Shown piece after piece: positions 7,800 through 17,107 of a DNA stretch of 64,000 nucleotides. This DNA comes from CAIWHR01 sp963726765 (GTDB taxonomy: Bacteria; Pseudomonadota; Gammaproteobacteria; Burkholderiales; Casimicrobiaceae): NCBI GenBank assembly GCA_963726765.1, contig CAVSDH010000011.1, positions 62,001-126,000 on the forward strand, written 5' to 3'. Below the pieces are notes generated by a model. It had not been told where the DNA came from. It saw only the letters and a program-made list of their open reading frames with translations, and did not search any database. The translations under genes were made by a program, and so were the position numbers. Within the stretch, counting starts at the first letter, position 1, and every line of letters begins with the position of its first letter.

Positions 7800-7864
7800 A
7801 AGCGTCTCTCAGCGATTTTTGCATTGCACCGTACGCCTTCCTTCGCATCGATCAGGAGATTCAG

Positions 7865-9277
7865 ATGGGCACCCCCGCCGACGTCCTCAAGATGATCAAA
7901 GACAAGGAGGTCAAGTTCGTCGACCTTCGATTCACGGATACCCGCGGCAAGGAACAGCACGTCACGGTGCCTGCGAAACAATTCACCAACGACAAATTCG
8001 AATCCGGCCACGCGTTCGATGGGTCCTCGATCGCCGGCTGGAAGGGCATTCAGGCCTCGGACATGCTGCTGATGCCGGACCCGGGCACCGCGAACATCGA
8101 CCCGTTCATGGACGAAACGACGTTGCTCCTGACCTGCGATGTGATCGAACCCGCGGACGGGAAGGGGTACGAGCGCGACCCGCGGTCGCTCGCCAGGCGC
8201 GCCGAGGCGTATCTCAAGTCGACGGGACTCGGCGACACCGCTTACTTCGGGCCCGAGCCCGAGTTTTTCGTGTTCGACGCCGTCGAATGGTCGGTCGACA
8301 TGTCGGGAAGCTACTGCAAGGTGTTTTCGAGCGAGGCGGCGTGGTCGACGGCGGAGAAGTTCGAAGGCGGCAACATGGGGCACCGCCCGCCGATCAAGGG
8401 CGGCTACTTCCCGGTGCCGCCGGTAGATTCTCTGCAGGACATTCGCTCGGCGATGTGTCTCGCGATGGAGCAGATGGGCGTCGAAGTCGAAGTGCATCAC
8501 CACGAGGTCGCCAACGCCGGCCAATGCGAGATCGGCACCAAGTTCGAGACGCTGGTCAAGCGCGCCGACTGGCTGCAGATCCTCAAGTATTGCGTGCACA
8601 ACACGGCGCACGCCTATGGCAAGACGGCGACGTTCATGCCGAAGCCGATCGTGGGCGACAACGGCTCGGGCATGCACGTCCACCAATCGGTGTGGAAGGG
8701 CGGCAAGAACGAGTTTGCCGGCGACGGGTACGCGGGCCTGTCCGAATTCGCGCTCTATTACATCGGGGGCGTGATCAAGCACGCGAAGGCGCTCAACGCC
8801 ATCACCAATCCCGGCACCAACTCCTACAAGCGCCTCGTGCCGGGCTTCGAGGCGCCGATCAACCTTGCCTACTCGGCGCGCAACCGCTCGGCGGCGATCC
8901 GCATCCCGTATGTGTCGAACCCGAAGGGCCGGCGCATCGAGGTGCGCTTCCCCGACCCGACTGCAAATCCCTATCTCGCTTTTTCGGCGATGCTGATGGC
9001 GGGCCTCGACGGCGTGCAAAACAAGATCCATCCCGGCGACCCGATGGACAAGAATCTCTACGACCTCGAGCCCGAGGAGGCAGCGAAGGTTCCTCATCCG
9101 TGCGCGTCGCTCGACGAGGCGCTCGAGCACCTCGACCGCGACCGCGCATTCCTCACGAAGGGCGGCGTATTCACGGACGACATGCTCGACGCGTACATTG
9201 CGCTCAAGATGGAGGAGGTCACGCGTTTCCGGATGACGACCCATCCGGTCGAATACGACATGTACTTCAGTCTCTGA
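7865..9277 (+). CDS. glnA: Glutamine synthetase type I
   Basis: A 470-residue class I-beta glutamine synthetase that makes glutamine from glutamate, ammonia and ATP. Recognisable parts are FTDTRGKEQHVT, FDGSSIAGWKGI, the metal-binding EPEFFVFD, NGSGMHVHQS, the NPGTNSYKRLVPGFEAP substrate loop, and the adenylylation loop NLYDLEPEE with the target tyrosine at residue 399. The ribosome binding site AGGAG precedes the ATG by six bases. Upstream NtrC sites plus a sigma-54 promoter and downstream ntrBC indicate classical nitrogen control, with GlnE-type adenylylation as a second layer. Confidence 0.98.
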   Translation: MGTPADVLKMIKDKEVKFVDLRFTDTRGKEQHVTVPAKQFTNDKFESGHAFDGSSIAGWKGIQASDMLLMPDPGTANIDPFMDETTLLLTCDVIEPADGKGYERDPRSLARRAEAYLKSTGLGDTAYFGPEPEFFVFDAVEWSVDMSGSYCKVFSSEAAWSTAEKFEGGNMGHRPPIKGGYFPVPPVDSLQDIRSAMCLAMEQMGVEVEVHHHEVANAGQCEIGTKFETLVKRADWLQILKYCVHNTAHAYGKTATFMPKPIVGDNGSGMHVHQSVWKGGKNEFAGDGYAGLSEFALYYIGGVIKHAKALNAITNPGTNSYKRLVPGFEAPINLAYSARNRSAAIRIPYVSNPKGRRIEVRFPDPTANPYLAFSAMLMAGLDGVQNKIHPGDPMDKNLYDLEPEEAAKVPHPCASLDEALEHLDRDRAFLTKGGVFTDDMLDAYIALKMEEVTRFRMTTHPVEYDMYFSL

Positions 9278-9305
9278 TCGACAATCCGCGCGATGTCGTG
9301 GCAGG

Positions 9306-9333
9306 AGGGCGGGCCCGCGGGCGCGCCCTTTTT
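9306..9333 (+). terminator. Rho-independent terminator after glnA
   Basis: AGGGCG (9306-9311) pairs with CGCCCT (9324-9329), with a further GC-rich palindrome (GCCCGCGGGC) inside, and the stem runs directly into a TTTTT tract at 9329-9333. Position 29 bases after the glnA stop fits a transcription terminator that separates glnA from ntrBC. Confidence 0.75.
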
Positions 9334-9366
9334 GCTTGTGAGCGATGAATTCAATACACTCGCGGC

Positions 9367-9912
9367 ATGAGGTCTTCTTCCGGATCGCGTCGGCGCCGTT
9401 GCGCTGCCTGTTGGTGCGCGCGCGTCGCGATGGCGTGCGCGGTCGCGTGCGCGCTGTCCGCGACTGCGGCGACGGTTGCCGAGAAGGCCAGGGAATCGGG
9501 CTGCGTCAACCGGCCGACGCGCATCGCCGGCGACACGTACAAGTGCATCACCGAGTCGGGTCTCCCCTCCTACTTCAACGTGCCGGACGCGCCGCCTTCG
9601 AGCACTCCGGAAAGTCCTTCGCGCAAGAGCGTGGCGACGCCGTCGCCGGCAGGATTCCCGAAGGTCGATCCGGCCACGCAGAAGGCACGGGACGACGTCC
9701 GTCGCAAGGTGCTGGGGGACGAGCTCGCGACCGAGGAGAAGCTGCTCACGGAGGCGCGCACGGCCTACGCCGACGGCGCTCCTGCGGCGCTGCCCGACGA
9801 GCGCGCGAATGTCGAGAAATACCGCGACCGCGTCGCCAAGCTCAAGCAGTCCATCGCCGTGCACGAGAAGAACATCGAGGCGCTGAAAAAGGAGCTCGCC
9901 ACCGGCAAGTAG
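9367..9912 (+). CDS. Secreted DUF4124-like protein with C-terminal coiled coil
   Basis: A 181-residue predicted export protein. The N-terminus is basic followed by an alanine-rich signal segment ending near residue 35. A short domain with C-VNRPTRIAGDTYKC-I-TESGLPSYFNV resembles DUF4124 (usually YKCxDxxGxxxYSD). The rest is charged and helical, likely coiled coil (about residues 105-181). Function is unknown. It sits between glnA and ntrB, where a DUF4124 gene is common in Betaproteobacteria, after the glnA terminator, so it may have its own promoter. Confidence 0.7.
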   Translation: MRSSSGSRRRRCAACWCARVAMACAVACALSATAATVAEKARESGCVNRPTRIAGDTYKCITESGLPSYFNVPDAPPSSTPESPSRKSVATPSPAGFPKVDPATQKARDDVRRKVLGDELATEEKLLTEARTAYADGAPAALPDERANVEKYRDRVAKLKQSIAVHEKNIEALKKELATGK

Positions 9913-10036
9913 CGGTGACGCGCGAAGTTCCGGTTCGGTTTCGCGCCCCGGCGCGGATATTGCTAAGGTTGCCGACGGCGCCTCGCGCCTCGCCGCCTCC
10001 GCTGCCTTGACGCTTTCCACCGTGAAACCCGATCGC

Positions 10037-11122
10037 ATGTCCGCCGGCGGCGCCTCTCCTTTCTCGCGCCACGGACTCGAGATTCTCGCGACCGCTGTCT
10101 TGCTGCTCGATCGCGCGCGCGCGATCGTCTACGCGAACCCCGCCGCGGAGAATCTGTTCGAGCTCTCCGCCCGGCACCTCGTGGGGCACACGCCGGCGCA
10201 GGTGTTCTCGGATGCGTCGGGACTCGACGCGGCCATCGACAAGGCCGTCGCGGGCGCCGCCGCCTACACCGAGCAGGAACTCGAGCTCGGCGTCAACGGC
10301 AAGCCTCGCCTCCATCTGACCTGCACGGTATCGCCCGTCGACGAGCGCGCGGCGGCGTTGCTGCTCGAGTTCCGCCACATCGATCAGCAATTGAAGATTG
10401 CGCGCGAGGAGCGCCTGCAGGAGCAGCAGCAGGCCAACCGCGAGCTGATCCGCAATCTCGCGCACGAGATCAAGAACCCGCTGGGCGGCATCCGGGGCGC
10501 GGCGCAGCTCCTGGAACGCGAGCTCGACCGGCCGCCGCTCATCGAGTACACGCAGGTGATCATCGGCGAAGCCGACCGTCTGCAGTCGCTCGTCAACCGC
10601 CTGCTGACGCCGCACCGCCTTCCCACCTACCGCCGCACCAACATCCACGAAATTCTGGTGCGCGTGAAGGGCGTGGTGCAGGCCGAGTTTCCGCACGTCG
10701 GGTTCCATCTCGACTTCGACGCGAGCCTTCCGGAATTCGACGCCGACCCCGAGCAATTGCAACAGGCCGTGCTCAACGTCGTCCGCAATGCGGCTCAAGC
10801 GCTGACCGGGACCACGGCGGATCCGAAAATCCGGATGAAGACGCGCGTCGCGCGCTACGTGACCCTTGCGCGACGGCGGCATCGGCTGGCGCTCGCTCTG
10901 TCGATCGAGGACAACGGCCCGGGGATCCCTGAATCGATCCGCGACCGTATTTTCTTTCCGCTCGTGTCCGGCCGCGAGGGCGGCACGGGGCTCGGGCTCA
11001 CGCTCGCGCAGACGTTCATCGCCCAGCACGGCGGGACGATCGAATGCGAAAGCGCCCCCGGACGCACGGCGTTTGCGATCTTGCTGCCCCTCGAACTCGG
11101 GCGCGCCGGCGCAACGGCCTGA
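10037..11122 (+). CDS. glnL: Nitrogen regulation sensor kinase NtrB
   Basis: A 361-residue cytoplasmic histidine kinase/phosphatase of the nitrogen two-component system. An N-terminal PAS domain (LEILATAVLLLDRARAIVYANPAAENLF) precedes the HisKA box NLAHEIKNPLGGIRGAAQLL, then HATPase motifs NVVRNAAQAL, EDNGPGIP and GGTGLGLTLAQTFIAQHGG. ATG 10037 is chosen; TTG 10007 and GTG 10022 are upstream in-frame options. It lacks membrane segments, as expected of NtrB, which is controlled by PII. ntrC follows 10 bases later. Confidence 0.95.
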   Translation: MSAGGASPFSRHGLEILATAVLLLDRARAIVYANPAAENLFELSARHLVGHTPAQVFSDASGLDAAIDKAVAGAAAYTEQELELGVNGKPRLHLTCTVSPVDERAAALLLEFRHIDQQLKIAREERLQEQQQANRELIRNLAHEIKNPLGGIRGAAQLLERELDRPPLIEYTQVIIGEADRLQSLVNRLLTPHRLPTYRRTNIHEILVRVKGVVQAEFPHVGFHLDFDASLPEFDADPEQLQQAVLNVVRNAAQALTGTTADPKIRMKTRVARYVTLARRRHRLALALSIEDNGPGIPESIRDRIFFPLVSGREGGTGLGLTLAQTFIAQHGGTIECESAPGRTAFAILLPLELGRAGATA

Positions 11123-11132
11123 CGGAACAGCG

Positions 11133-12602
11133 ATGAGTGCCTACGACCCCGTGACTTCGCTCGACGCGGCGATGAAGCCCGTATGGATCGTCGACGACGA
11201 TCGCTCGATCCGCTGGGTGCTGGAAAAGGCGCTCGCGCGGGAGGGCATCGCGTACCAGTCGTTCTCGTCGGCGTACGAGGTGCTGCAGGCCCTTGCGTCG
11301 AGTCAGCCGCAGGTGCTGATTTCCGACATCCGCATGCCGGGCGAGTCCGGGCTTCTGCTGCTCAACAAAGTCAAGGAGCGACATCCGCAGCTGCCGGTCA
11401 TCATCATGACGGCGTACTCGGACCTGGAAAGCGCCGTCGCCGCGTTCCAGGGCGGCGCTTTCGAATATCTGCCCAAGCCCTTCGACGTCGATCACGCACT
11501 GGTGCTGATCCGCCGTGCGATGAGCGAGACGCCCGCAGGCATCGTGCACGAACCGACAGGGGGCGAATCCCCTGAAATGCTGGGCCAGGCGCCCGCCATG
11601 CAGGAGGTATTCCGCGCGATCGGACGGCTGTCGCAATCGAACGCGACCGTGCTCATCACCGGAGAGTCGGGCACCGGCAAGGAACTCGTCGCACGCGCAT
11701 TGCACCGCCACAGCCCGCGTGCGGCCGGGCCGTTCATCGCCATCAACACCGCGGCGATTCCCAAGGACCTGCTCGAATCCGAGTTGTTCGGCCATGAGCG
11801 CGGCGCGTTCACCGGCGCGCAGTCCTCGCGCCGTGGCCGCTTCGAGCAGGCGGAAGGCGGCACGCTCTTTCTCGACGAGATCGGCGACATGCCGCCCGAC
11901 CTGCAGGTGCGGCTCCTGCGCGTGCTCTCGGACGGCGAGTATTACCGTGTGGGCGGCCATGCGCCTCTCAAATCGAACGTGCGGGTCATCGCGGCGACGC
12001 ACCAGAATCTCGAGGAGCGCGTGCGGCAGGGGTTGTTCCGCGAGGACCTGATGCACCGATTGAACGTCGTCCGCCTGCGGCTGCCGCCGCTGTCGGAGCG
12101 GCGGGAGGACATCGCCCCCCTTGCCCGGCATTTCCTGCAGAAGAGCGCACGCGATCTCGCGGTCGAGGCGAAGATCATCTCCGACGATGCGCTCAAGGCG
12201 CTCGCGGCGTTTTCATTCCCGGGCAACGTGCGTCAGCTGCAGAACATCTGCCATTGGCTCACCGTGATGGCCCCGGGACTGCGCATCGGTGTTGCCGATC
12301 TGCCGCCCGAGGTACGCGATGCGCCGGCCGGGTTGGTCGCTGGCGAAAGCGACGAATCCGGCTGGCGCACGGCACTCGATCGCGAGCTCGCGCGCGCGCT
12401 CGCGCGCGGCGAAGGTGCCGTAGGCGACCGTCTCGAGAAGGAATTCGAAAGGACGCTGATCGTGGGCGCGCTCGCGCACACGGGAGGGCATCGGATGGAA
12501 GCGGCGCAGCGCCTCGGCTGGGGTCGCAACACGCTGACGCGCAAGATCCAGGAGCTCGGGCTCGAGCCGGAGCTCGGCAAGCGCAACCGCGCGCCCAGCT
12601 AG
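11133..12602 (+). CDS. glnG: Nitrogen response regulator NtrC, sigma-54 activator
   Basis: A 489-residue NtrC. The receiver domain (residues 14-135) contains WIVDDDRSIRWVLEKAL and the phospho-acceptor in ISDIRMPGESG. The AAA+ domain has Walker A GESGTGKE and the sigma-54 contact loop GAFTGA. The C-terminal Fis-type helix-turn-helix is MEAAQRLGWGRNTLTRKIQ. ATG 11133 follows ntrB by 10 bases; ATG 11172 (MKPVWIVDDD) is an alternative. It presumably activates glnA through the sites found upstream of that gene. Its TAG stop overlaps the stop of the convergent xth gene within one CTAG. Confidence 0.97.
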   Translation: MSAYDPVTSLDAAMKPVWIVDDDRSIRWVLEKALAREGIAYQSFSSAYEVLQALASSQPQVLISDIRMPGESGLLLLNKVKERHPQLPVIIMTAYSDLESAVAAFQGGAFEYLPKPFDVDHALVLIRRAMSETPAGIVHEPTGGESPEMLGQAPAMQEVFRAIGRLSQSNATVLITGESGTGKELVARALHRHSPRAAGPFIAINTAAIPKDLLESELFGHERGAFTGAQSSRRGRFEQAEGGTLFLDEIGDMPPDLQVRLLRVLSDGEYYRVGGHAPLKSNVRVIAATHQNLEERVRQGLFREDLMHRLNVVRLRLPPLSERREDIAPLARHFLQKSARDLAVEAKIISDDALKALAAFSFPGNVRQLQNICHWLTVMAPGLRIGVADLPPEVRDAPAGLVAGESDESGWRTALDRELARALARGEGAVGDRLEKEFERTLIVGALAHTGGHRMEAAQRLGWGRNTLTRKIQELGLEPELGKRNRAPS

Positions 12603-13378
12603 CGTTCCGCGATTTCCGCAATGACGGGCGCATGGTCCGAGGGCTTTTCGCCCTTGCGCGCATTGCGGTCGATCCGGCACGACGTGCACTTGGCCGCGAG
12701 CTCGGCCGAAAGCAGGATGTGGTCGATGCGCAGACCGTGATTCTTCGGGAACGCGAGCTGTCGGTAATCCCACCAGCTGAACGTCTTCTCAGGCTGCTCG
12801 AACTGTCGAAAGCTGTCCTTCAGGCCGAGCGCCTGCCAGTCGCGAAACACGGCGCGTTCCGGGTCGGAGCACAGGACCTGCCCGCGCCAGAGTTCCGGCT
12901 CGTGGACGTCGCGATCCTCGGGCGCGATGTTGAAATCGCCCGCGACTGCAAGCGCGGGATGACGCGCGGACTCGGCGCGCAGCCACGCGGTCGCGGCGCG
13001 GCACCAGTCGAGCTTGTAGCGATACTTGTCGGAGTCGATCGACTGCCCGTTCGGCACGTAGAGGCAGACAACCCGCCGGCTGCCGATGGTTGCCGCAATC
13101 ACACGTTTCTGGGCGTCTTCGAAATCCGGCAGCGCGGTGACGATGTCCGTGGGCTCGCCGGACCCGGAGCGCAGGAGGAGCGCGACGCCGTTGTACGTGC
13201 GCTGGCCGGAGTGGCACGCCGAATAGCCGGCGGCTTCCATTTCCATGCGCGGAAACTTCGCGTCCTCGGTCTTGGTTTCCTGAAGGCACACGACGTCGGG
13301 CGCCTCGGCCGCAAGCCAGGCGAGGAGCCGCGGCAGCCGGACATTGAGTGAATTGACGTTCCAGGTGGCGAGCTTCAC
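12599..13378 (-). CDS. xth: Exodeoxyribonuclease III / AP endonuclease
   Basis: A 259-residue exonuclease III-family enzyme for base-excision repair of abasic sites. Motifs: KLATWNVNSLNVRLPRLL, the catalytic-glutamate block LQETKTEDAKFP, AGDFNIAPEDRDV, WWDYR and the terminal GLRIDHIL...SDHAPV. I prefer GTG 13378, which gives the family start (M)KLATWNVNSL; TTG 13384 adds two residues. The gene converges on ntrC with overlapping stops. Upstream lies the second cluster of dispersed repeats. Confidence 0.95.
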   Translation of the reverse strand: MKLATWNVNSLNVRLPRLLAWLAAEAPDVVCLQETKTEDAKFPRMEMEAAGYSACHSGQRTYNGVALLLRSGSGEPTDIVTALPDFEDAQKRVIAATIGSRRVVCLYVPNGQSIDSDKYRYKLDWCRAATAWLRAESARHPALAVAGDFNIAPEDRDVHEPELWRGQVLCSDPERAVFRDWQALGLKDSFRQFEQPEKTFSWWDYRQLAFPKNHGLRIDHILLSAELAAKCTSCRIDRNARKGEKPSDHAPVIAEIAER

Positions 13379-13404
13379 AGGCAATTGATGATACAGGTGT
13401 CGAT

Positions 13405-13692
13405 GCGCCGCGTCGGCTCGCCGCTCGCGCCGTCGGCCTCCGCGACGGGGACGTCATGCTGCGCTCGAGTTGTCGGTCTCATGCGGCGACTCGCGATTGC
13501 TCTGATCCCCTGCGCGCTGCGCGCTCGGGGCCCCTCTCCGCCGCTCGCGCGTTCCCCCGGCTCGCCGCTCGCGTCGTCGGCCTCCGCGACGGGGGCGTCA
13601 TGCTGCGCTCGAGTTGTCGGCCTCATGCGCCGACTCGCGATTGCTCCGATCCCCTGCGCGCTGCGCGCTCGGGGCCCCTCTCCGCCGCTCGC
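13405..13692. repeat. Second cluster of the dispersed hairpin repeat (inverted orientation)
   Basis: Two copies related to the cluster at 985-1500, in reverse orientation and with a longer period: GTCGGCCTCC begins at 13432 and at 13576 (144 bases apart). Each contains GCGATTGCTC-GATCCCC and a hairpin CCCC-T-GCGCGC-T-GCGCGC-TC-GGGG (13507-13530 and 13651-13674). Shorter flanking pieces of CCGCTCGCG lie on both sides. It occupies the spacer between xth and the DUF4124/glutaredoxin gene. Confidence 0.9.
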
Positions 13693-13696
13693 GTCG

Positions 13697-14302
13697 CTAC
13701 TGCCTCGGATAGGTCGAGGGGGCGTTGACCACGCGGGGTTCGCTCGCGGACGCCGTGGTCGTTTCCGGCGCCGAAGTCGCGGCAGGAGCGCGTACCGGCA
13801 CGGCCCGCCGCGAGGTCTGGGCTTTCGGGTATCCCGCCTCGTCGAGCGCAGTGTTCCACTGGGCTTCGCTGAATCCCTTGATGAACGTCTTGTCACCGAC
13901 CCGAAGGACCGGGGCCCGGAGTTCACCGGTCAGCTTGTTCAACTGCTCCGCACCTTCCGGAGTCTCGACGTTGACGGTCGAAAAGGGCACTCCGCGGCGG
14001 TTGAGCAGGGTTTCGGCCGCGGTGCAGACTTCGCCGCAACTGAATGAGTAAAGCGTGACGGGAAAACGCTCCTGCGCCTGGCGCGCGGCCAGGGAGATCA
14101 CGTTGTCCTCGATGACGTTGCCGTTCATGCGTTTCGCCTGTATTTCCTTCGCGTCGGACGGCGGGCCGCGGTCGGAGTAGACCACGTGCCCGTCCCTGTC
14201 GACGTATCGGTATACCTGCTGACTCTGTGCGGCCGCATCCGTTGCGACAATCGCGGCGACCGAACCCAGTGCCAGCGCAACACGTATCGTTCCGCATGCC
14301 AT
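13697..14302 (-). CDS. Exported DUF4124 - glutaredoxin-like protein
   Basis: A 201-residue predicted periplasmic protein. A signal peptide (residues 1-25) is followed by a DUF4124 module (VYRYVDRDGHVVYSDRGPP), then a glutaredoxin/thioredoxin-like domain starting VTLYSFSCGEVCTAAETLL and containing the RAPVLRVGDKTFIKGF strand-turn typical of glutaredoxins. The active site reads CGEVC, with one residue more than the usual CxxC. The proline/alanine-rich tail is probably unstructured. Substrate is unknown. It lies directly downstream of prlC on the same strand. Confidence 0.8.
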   Translation of the reverse strand: MACGTIRVALALGSVAAIVATDAAAQSQQVYRYVDRDGHVVYSDRGPPSDAKEIQAKRMNGNVIEDNVISLAARQAQERFPVTLYSFSCGEVCTAAETLLNRRGVPFSTVNVETPEGAEQLNKLTGELRAPVLRVGDKTFIKGFSEAQWNTALDEAGYPKAQTSRRAVPVRAPAATSAPETTTASASEPRVVNAPSTYPRQ

Positions 14303-14311
14303 GACGGCTCC

Positions 14312-16378
14312 TTATGCCGATGTCATCAGGCCATTATGCCGCAGAAGCGCGTCGATTTGGGGAGATCGGCCCCTGAAGGCTACAAATGACTCAAGGGCGG
14401 GTCGGCTGCCCCCCCGGGCGAGCACCTCCGCCCGGAACCGGGCGCCGTTGGAAGGCGACATGATCCCGGTCTCCTCGAACAGGCTGAAGGCATCGGCGGA
14501 CAGCACTTCGGCCCACAGGTAGCTGTAGAAGCCCGCGGCATACCCGCCGGCGAAGATGTGGCCGAACGACTGCACGTAGCGATCGTATGCCGCGCGCGGG
14601 GCGACCGCGACCTCGCTCCGAACGGCGTCCATCGTGGCCTTCAGCATGCTTCCGGTGCGGGGATCGCCGCCGCAGTGGACCTGCATGTCGAACAGTCCGT
14701 ATTCGAGCTGCCGGACCATGCCCATCCCGCTTTCGAAGTTTCGCGCGGCGCGCATCTTGTCGAAGAGGTCGCGCGGCAGCGGCGCTCCGCTCTCCGCGTG
14801 CGCGGTCATCGGCGACACGACGTCCCAAACCCAGCAGAAATTCTCCATGAACTGGCTCGGCAGCTCGACCGCATCCCATTCCACGCCCTGGATTCCGGAT
14901 ACGCCGGCCACGTCGACCTCGGTCAGCAGCAGGTGCAGGCCGTGGCCGAACTCGTGGAACAGCGTGATCACTTCGTCGTGGGTGAACGTTGCGGGCCGGC
15001 GCGCGGCGCCCTCGCCCACCGGGGCGGAAAAATTGCACGTGAGGTACGCGACGGGATGCTGCAGGTGCGCGCCCACGCGCCGGCGATTGATCGCGTCGTC
15101 CATCCAGGCGCCGCTCTGCTTTCCCGGCCGCGCGTAGAGATCGAGATAGAACTGCCCGACGAGCGAGCCGTCCTTTCGCGTGATGTCGAAGAAGCGCACG
15201 GCGGGATGCCACGCCGGAGCCGCGGCTTCGCGAATGGCCACGCCGTACAGGGTTTCGACTACGCGGAACAGCCCGGCGACCACGCGGTCCTCCGGGAAAT
15301 AGGCGCGTACTTCTTCGTCGGAAAAGGAGTAACGGGACTCCTTCAGCTTCTCCGCCGCAAACGCGAGGTCCCAGGGTTCGAGCGTTTCGAGCCCCAGGTT
15401 CGCGCGCGCAAACGCCGCGAGCTCGGCGAAGTCTCGCTCGGCGTGCGGCTTGGCGCGATGCGCGAGGTCGCGCAGGAACGCGAGCACCTCCCGCGGGTCC
15501 TTCGCCATCTTGGGAACGAGCGAAAGCTCGGCGAAATCCCGGTAGCCCAGCAATTGCGCGGCCTCGTGGCGCAATTCGAGGATGCGCAGGACGACGGACG
15601 TGTTGTCCCATTCCGGTTTCGCGCCCAATTCGGACGCGCGCGTGGCGTAGGCCCGGTGCAAGGTCGACCGGAGCGCGCGGTCCTTCGCGTAGGACATCAC
15701 CGGCCGATAGCACGGCATCCGCAGCGTCAGCTTCCATCCGGCGCGGCCGTCCTCGCTTGCCGCGGCGCGCGCGGCGGCGAGCACGTCGGCGGGCACACCG
15801 GACAGGCGCGTCTCGTCGTCGACATAGAGCGCATATTCGTTGGTCGCGTCGAGCACGTTGTCGTCGAAGCGCGCCGACAGGTCCGCAAGCTCTTCCTCCA
15901 CCGCCTTCAGCTTCGCTTTCCGCGCGGGCGGCAGCCCGGCGCCGCCGAGGCGAAAGTCGCGCAGCTCGTTCTCGACGTGCCTCCGCCTTGCCGGCTCGAG
16001 CGCGGGGAACGACGGCGACAAGGACAGCGCCTGAAAGCGCGAGTAGAGGCGCTCGTCCTGTGCGAGATCGGTGTAGAAGGCGATCACCTTCGGCAGGTTC
16101 TCGTGGTAGACCTCGCGCAGCAACGGCGTGCTCACCACGGCATTCAGGTGGCTGACGGCGCCCCAGGTCCGCTCCAGCCGGTCGAGCGCGTCGTCGAGCG
16201 GTTCGACGACCGTCGTCCACGTCGCGGGTCTCGTGTCCGTGGCGACCCTTTCCACAGCGATTCCGGCATTCGCGAGGAGCTGGTCGATGGCCGGCGCAAC
16301 GTGTTCGGCGCGAATGTCGCCGAAACGCGGAAGACCGCTGAAATCGAGCAGCGGATTCGAGACGGTGACCGTGTTCAT
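14312..16378 (-). CDS. prlC: Oligopeptidase A, M3 zinc metallopeptidase
   Basis: A 688-residue M3-family peptidase that degrades cytoplasmic oligopeptides, including cleaved signal peptides. The zinc site HEFGH occurs in VITLFHEFGHGLHLLLTE, followed by the downstream glutamate region GVEWDAVELPSQFMENF. Length and start (MNTVTVSNPLLDFSGLPRF) match the family. Its ATG at 16378 overlaps the murU stop (ATGA), indicating translational coupling to amgK-murU. The 3' end is ten bases from the next gene on the same strand. Confidence 0.95.
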   Translation of the reverse strand: MNTVTVSNPLLDFSGLPRFGDIRAEHVAPAIDQLLANAGIAVERVATDTRPATWTTVVEPLDDALDRLERTWGAVSHLNAVVSTPLLREVYHENLPKVIAFYTDLAQDERLYSRFQALSLSPSFPALEPARRRHVENELRDFRLGGAGLPPARKAKLKAVEEELADLSARFDDNVLDATNEYALYVDDETRLSGVPADVLAAARAAASEDGRAGWKLTLRMPCYRPVMSYAKDRALRSTLHRAYATRASELGAKPEWDNTSVVLRILELRHEAAQLLGYRDFAELSLVPKMAKDPREVLAFLRDLAHRAKPHAERDFAELAAFARANLGLETLEPWDLAFAAEKLKESRYSFSDEEVRAYFPEDRVVAGLFRVVETLYGVAIREAAAPAWHPAVRFFDITRKDGSLVGQFYLDLYARPGKQSGAWMDDAINRRRVGAHLQHPVAYLTCNFSAPVGEGAARRPATFTHDEVITLFHEFGHGLHLLLTEVDVAGVSGIQGVEWDAVELPSQFMENFCWVWDVVSPMTAHAESGAPLPRDLFDKMRAARNFESGMGMVRQLEYGLFDMQVHCGGDPRTGSMLKATMDAVRSEVAVAPRAAYDRYVQSFGHIFAGGYAAGFYSYLWAEVLSADAFSLFEETGIMSPSNGARFRAEVLARGGSRPALESFVAFRGRSPQIDALLRHNGLMTSA

Positions 16379-17103
16379 CGGGTGCGCGCGTTCGATTCTG
16401 CAGAGGAAGGTCGTTTGCGGAGCATGGCGTCGAGCGCGGCGAGGTCGGCAGGCGTGCCCACGTTGGCCCACGGGCCGGTGTAGAGCTCGCCGCTGACCCA
16501 GCCGCGGCGAATCCAGTCCTGCCACAGGGGAAGCATTTTGAGCCGTGTCAGCCGCGGGAGTTCCGCGAAAAGCGCCGTGTCGTGAAGCCCGATGTTGCCG
16601 TAGACGAGCGGATCGGGACCCTCGACCGCCAGCATGCCGTCCGACAGCGCGAAGTCGCCCCGGGGAAGCTGTGGCGTCCGGGGGACCATGACGAGGTGCG
16701 CGCGCGGCGCCGCAGGATCGCCGGCCATTCTCTCGGCACGGGGGACGAGGCTCGCGTAGTCGAAGTCGGTCCAGACGTCGCCGCTCACGATCAACACCGG
16801 CCCGCGCGGCAGGAGCGGCAATGCCGTCGCAATGCCGCCGGCCGCTTCAAGAGGTTCCGGTTCGATGGACCAGGCAAGCCGCACGCCGAAGGCGCTGCCG
16901 TCGCCGAGCTCCGCGACGAGCTGCGGGGCAAGATGCGAGGCGTTGACGACGATGTCGGTACAGCCCGCCCGCGCGAGCGCTTCGATCTGCCACGCGATGA
17001 GAGGCTTGCCGCCGGCTTCGAGCAGAGGCTTCGGCGTCGTGTCGGAGCGAGGGCGCATCCGCTCGCCGCGGCCCGCCGCCAGGATCATCGCACCGATCTT
17101 CAC
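16375..17103 (-). CDS. murU: N-acetylmuramate alpha-1-phosphate uridylyltransferase
   Basis: A 242-residue sugar nucleotidyltransferase with the signature ILAAGRGERMRPRSDTTPKPL, the SGDVWTDFD metal-binding region, and a family-typical length. In the MurU peptidoglycan-recycling pathway it makes UDP-MurNAc from MurNAc-1-phosphate made by AmgK, bypassing de novo synthesis. GTG 17103 follows the amgK stop by four bases; ATG 17088 is an alternative. The pairing with amgK strongly supports this assignment over other nucleotidyltransferases. Confidence 0.9.
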   Translation of the reverse strand: MKIGAMILAAGRGERMRPRSDTTPKPLLEAGGKPLIAWQIEALARAGCTDIVVNASHLAPQLVAELGDGSAFGVRLAWSIEPEPLEAAGGIATALPLLPRGPVLIVSGDVWTDFDYASLVPRAERMAGDPAAPRAHLVMVPRTPQLPRGDFALSDGMLAVEGPDPLVYGNIGLHDTALFAELPRLTRLKMLPLWQDWIRRGWVSGELYTGPWANVGTPADLAALDAMLRKRPSSAESNARTR

Positions 17104-17107
17104 GGTA

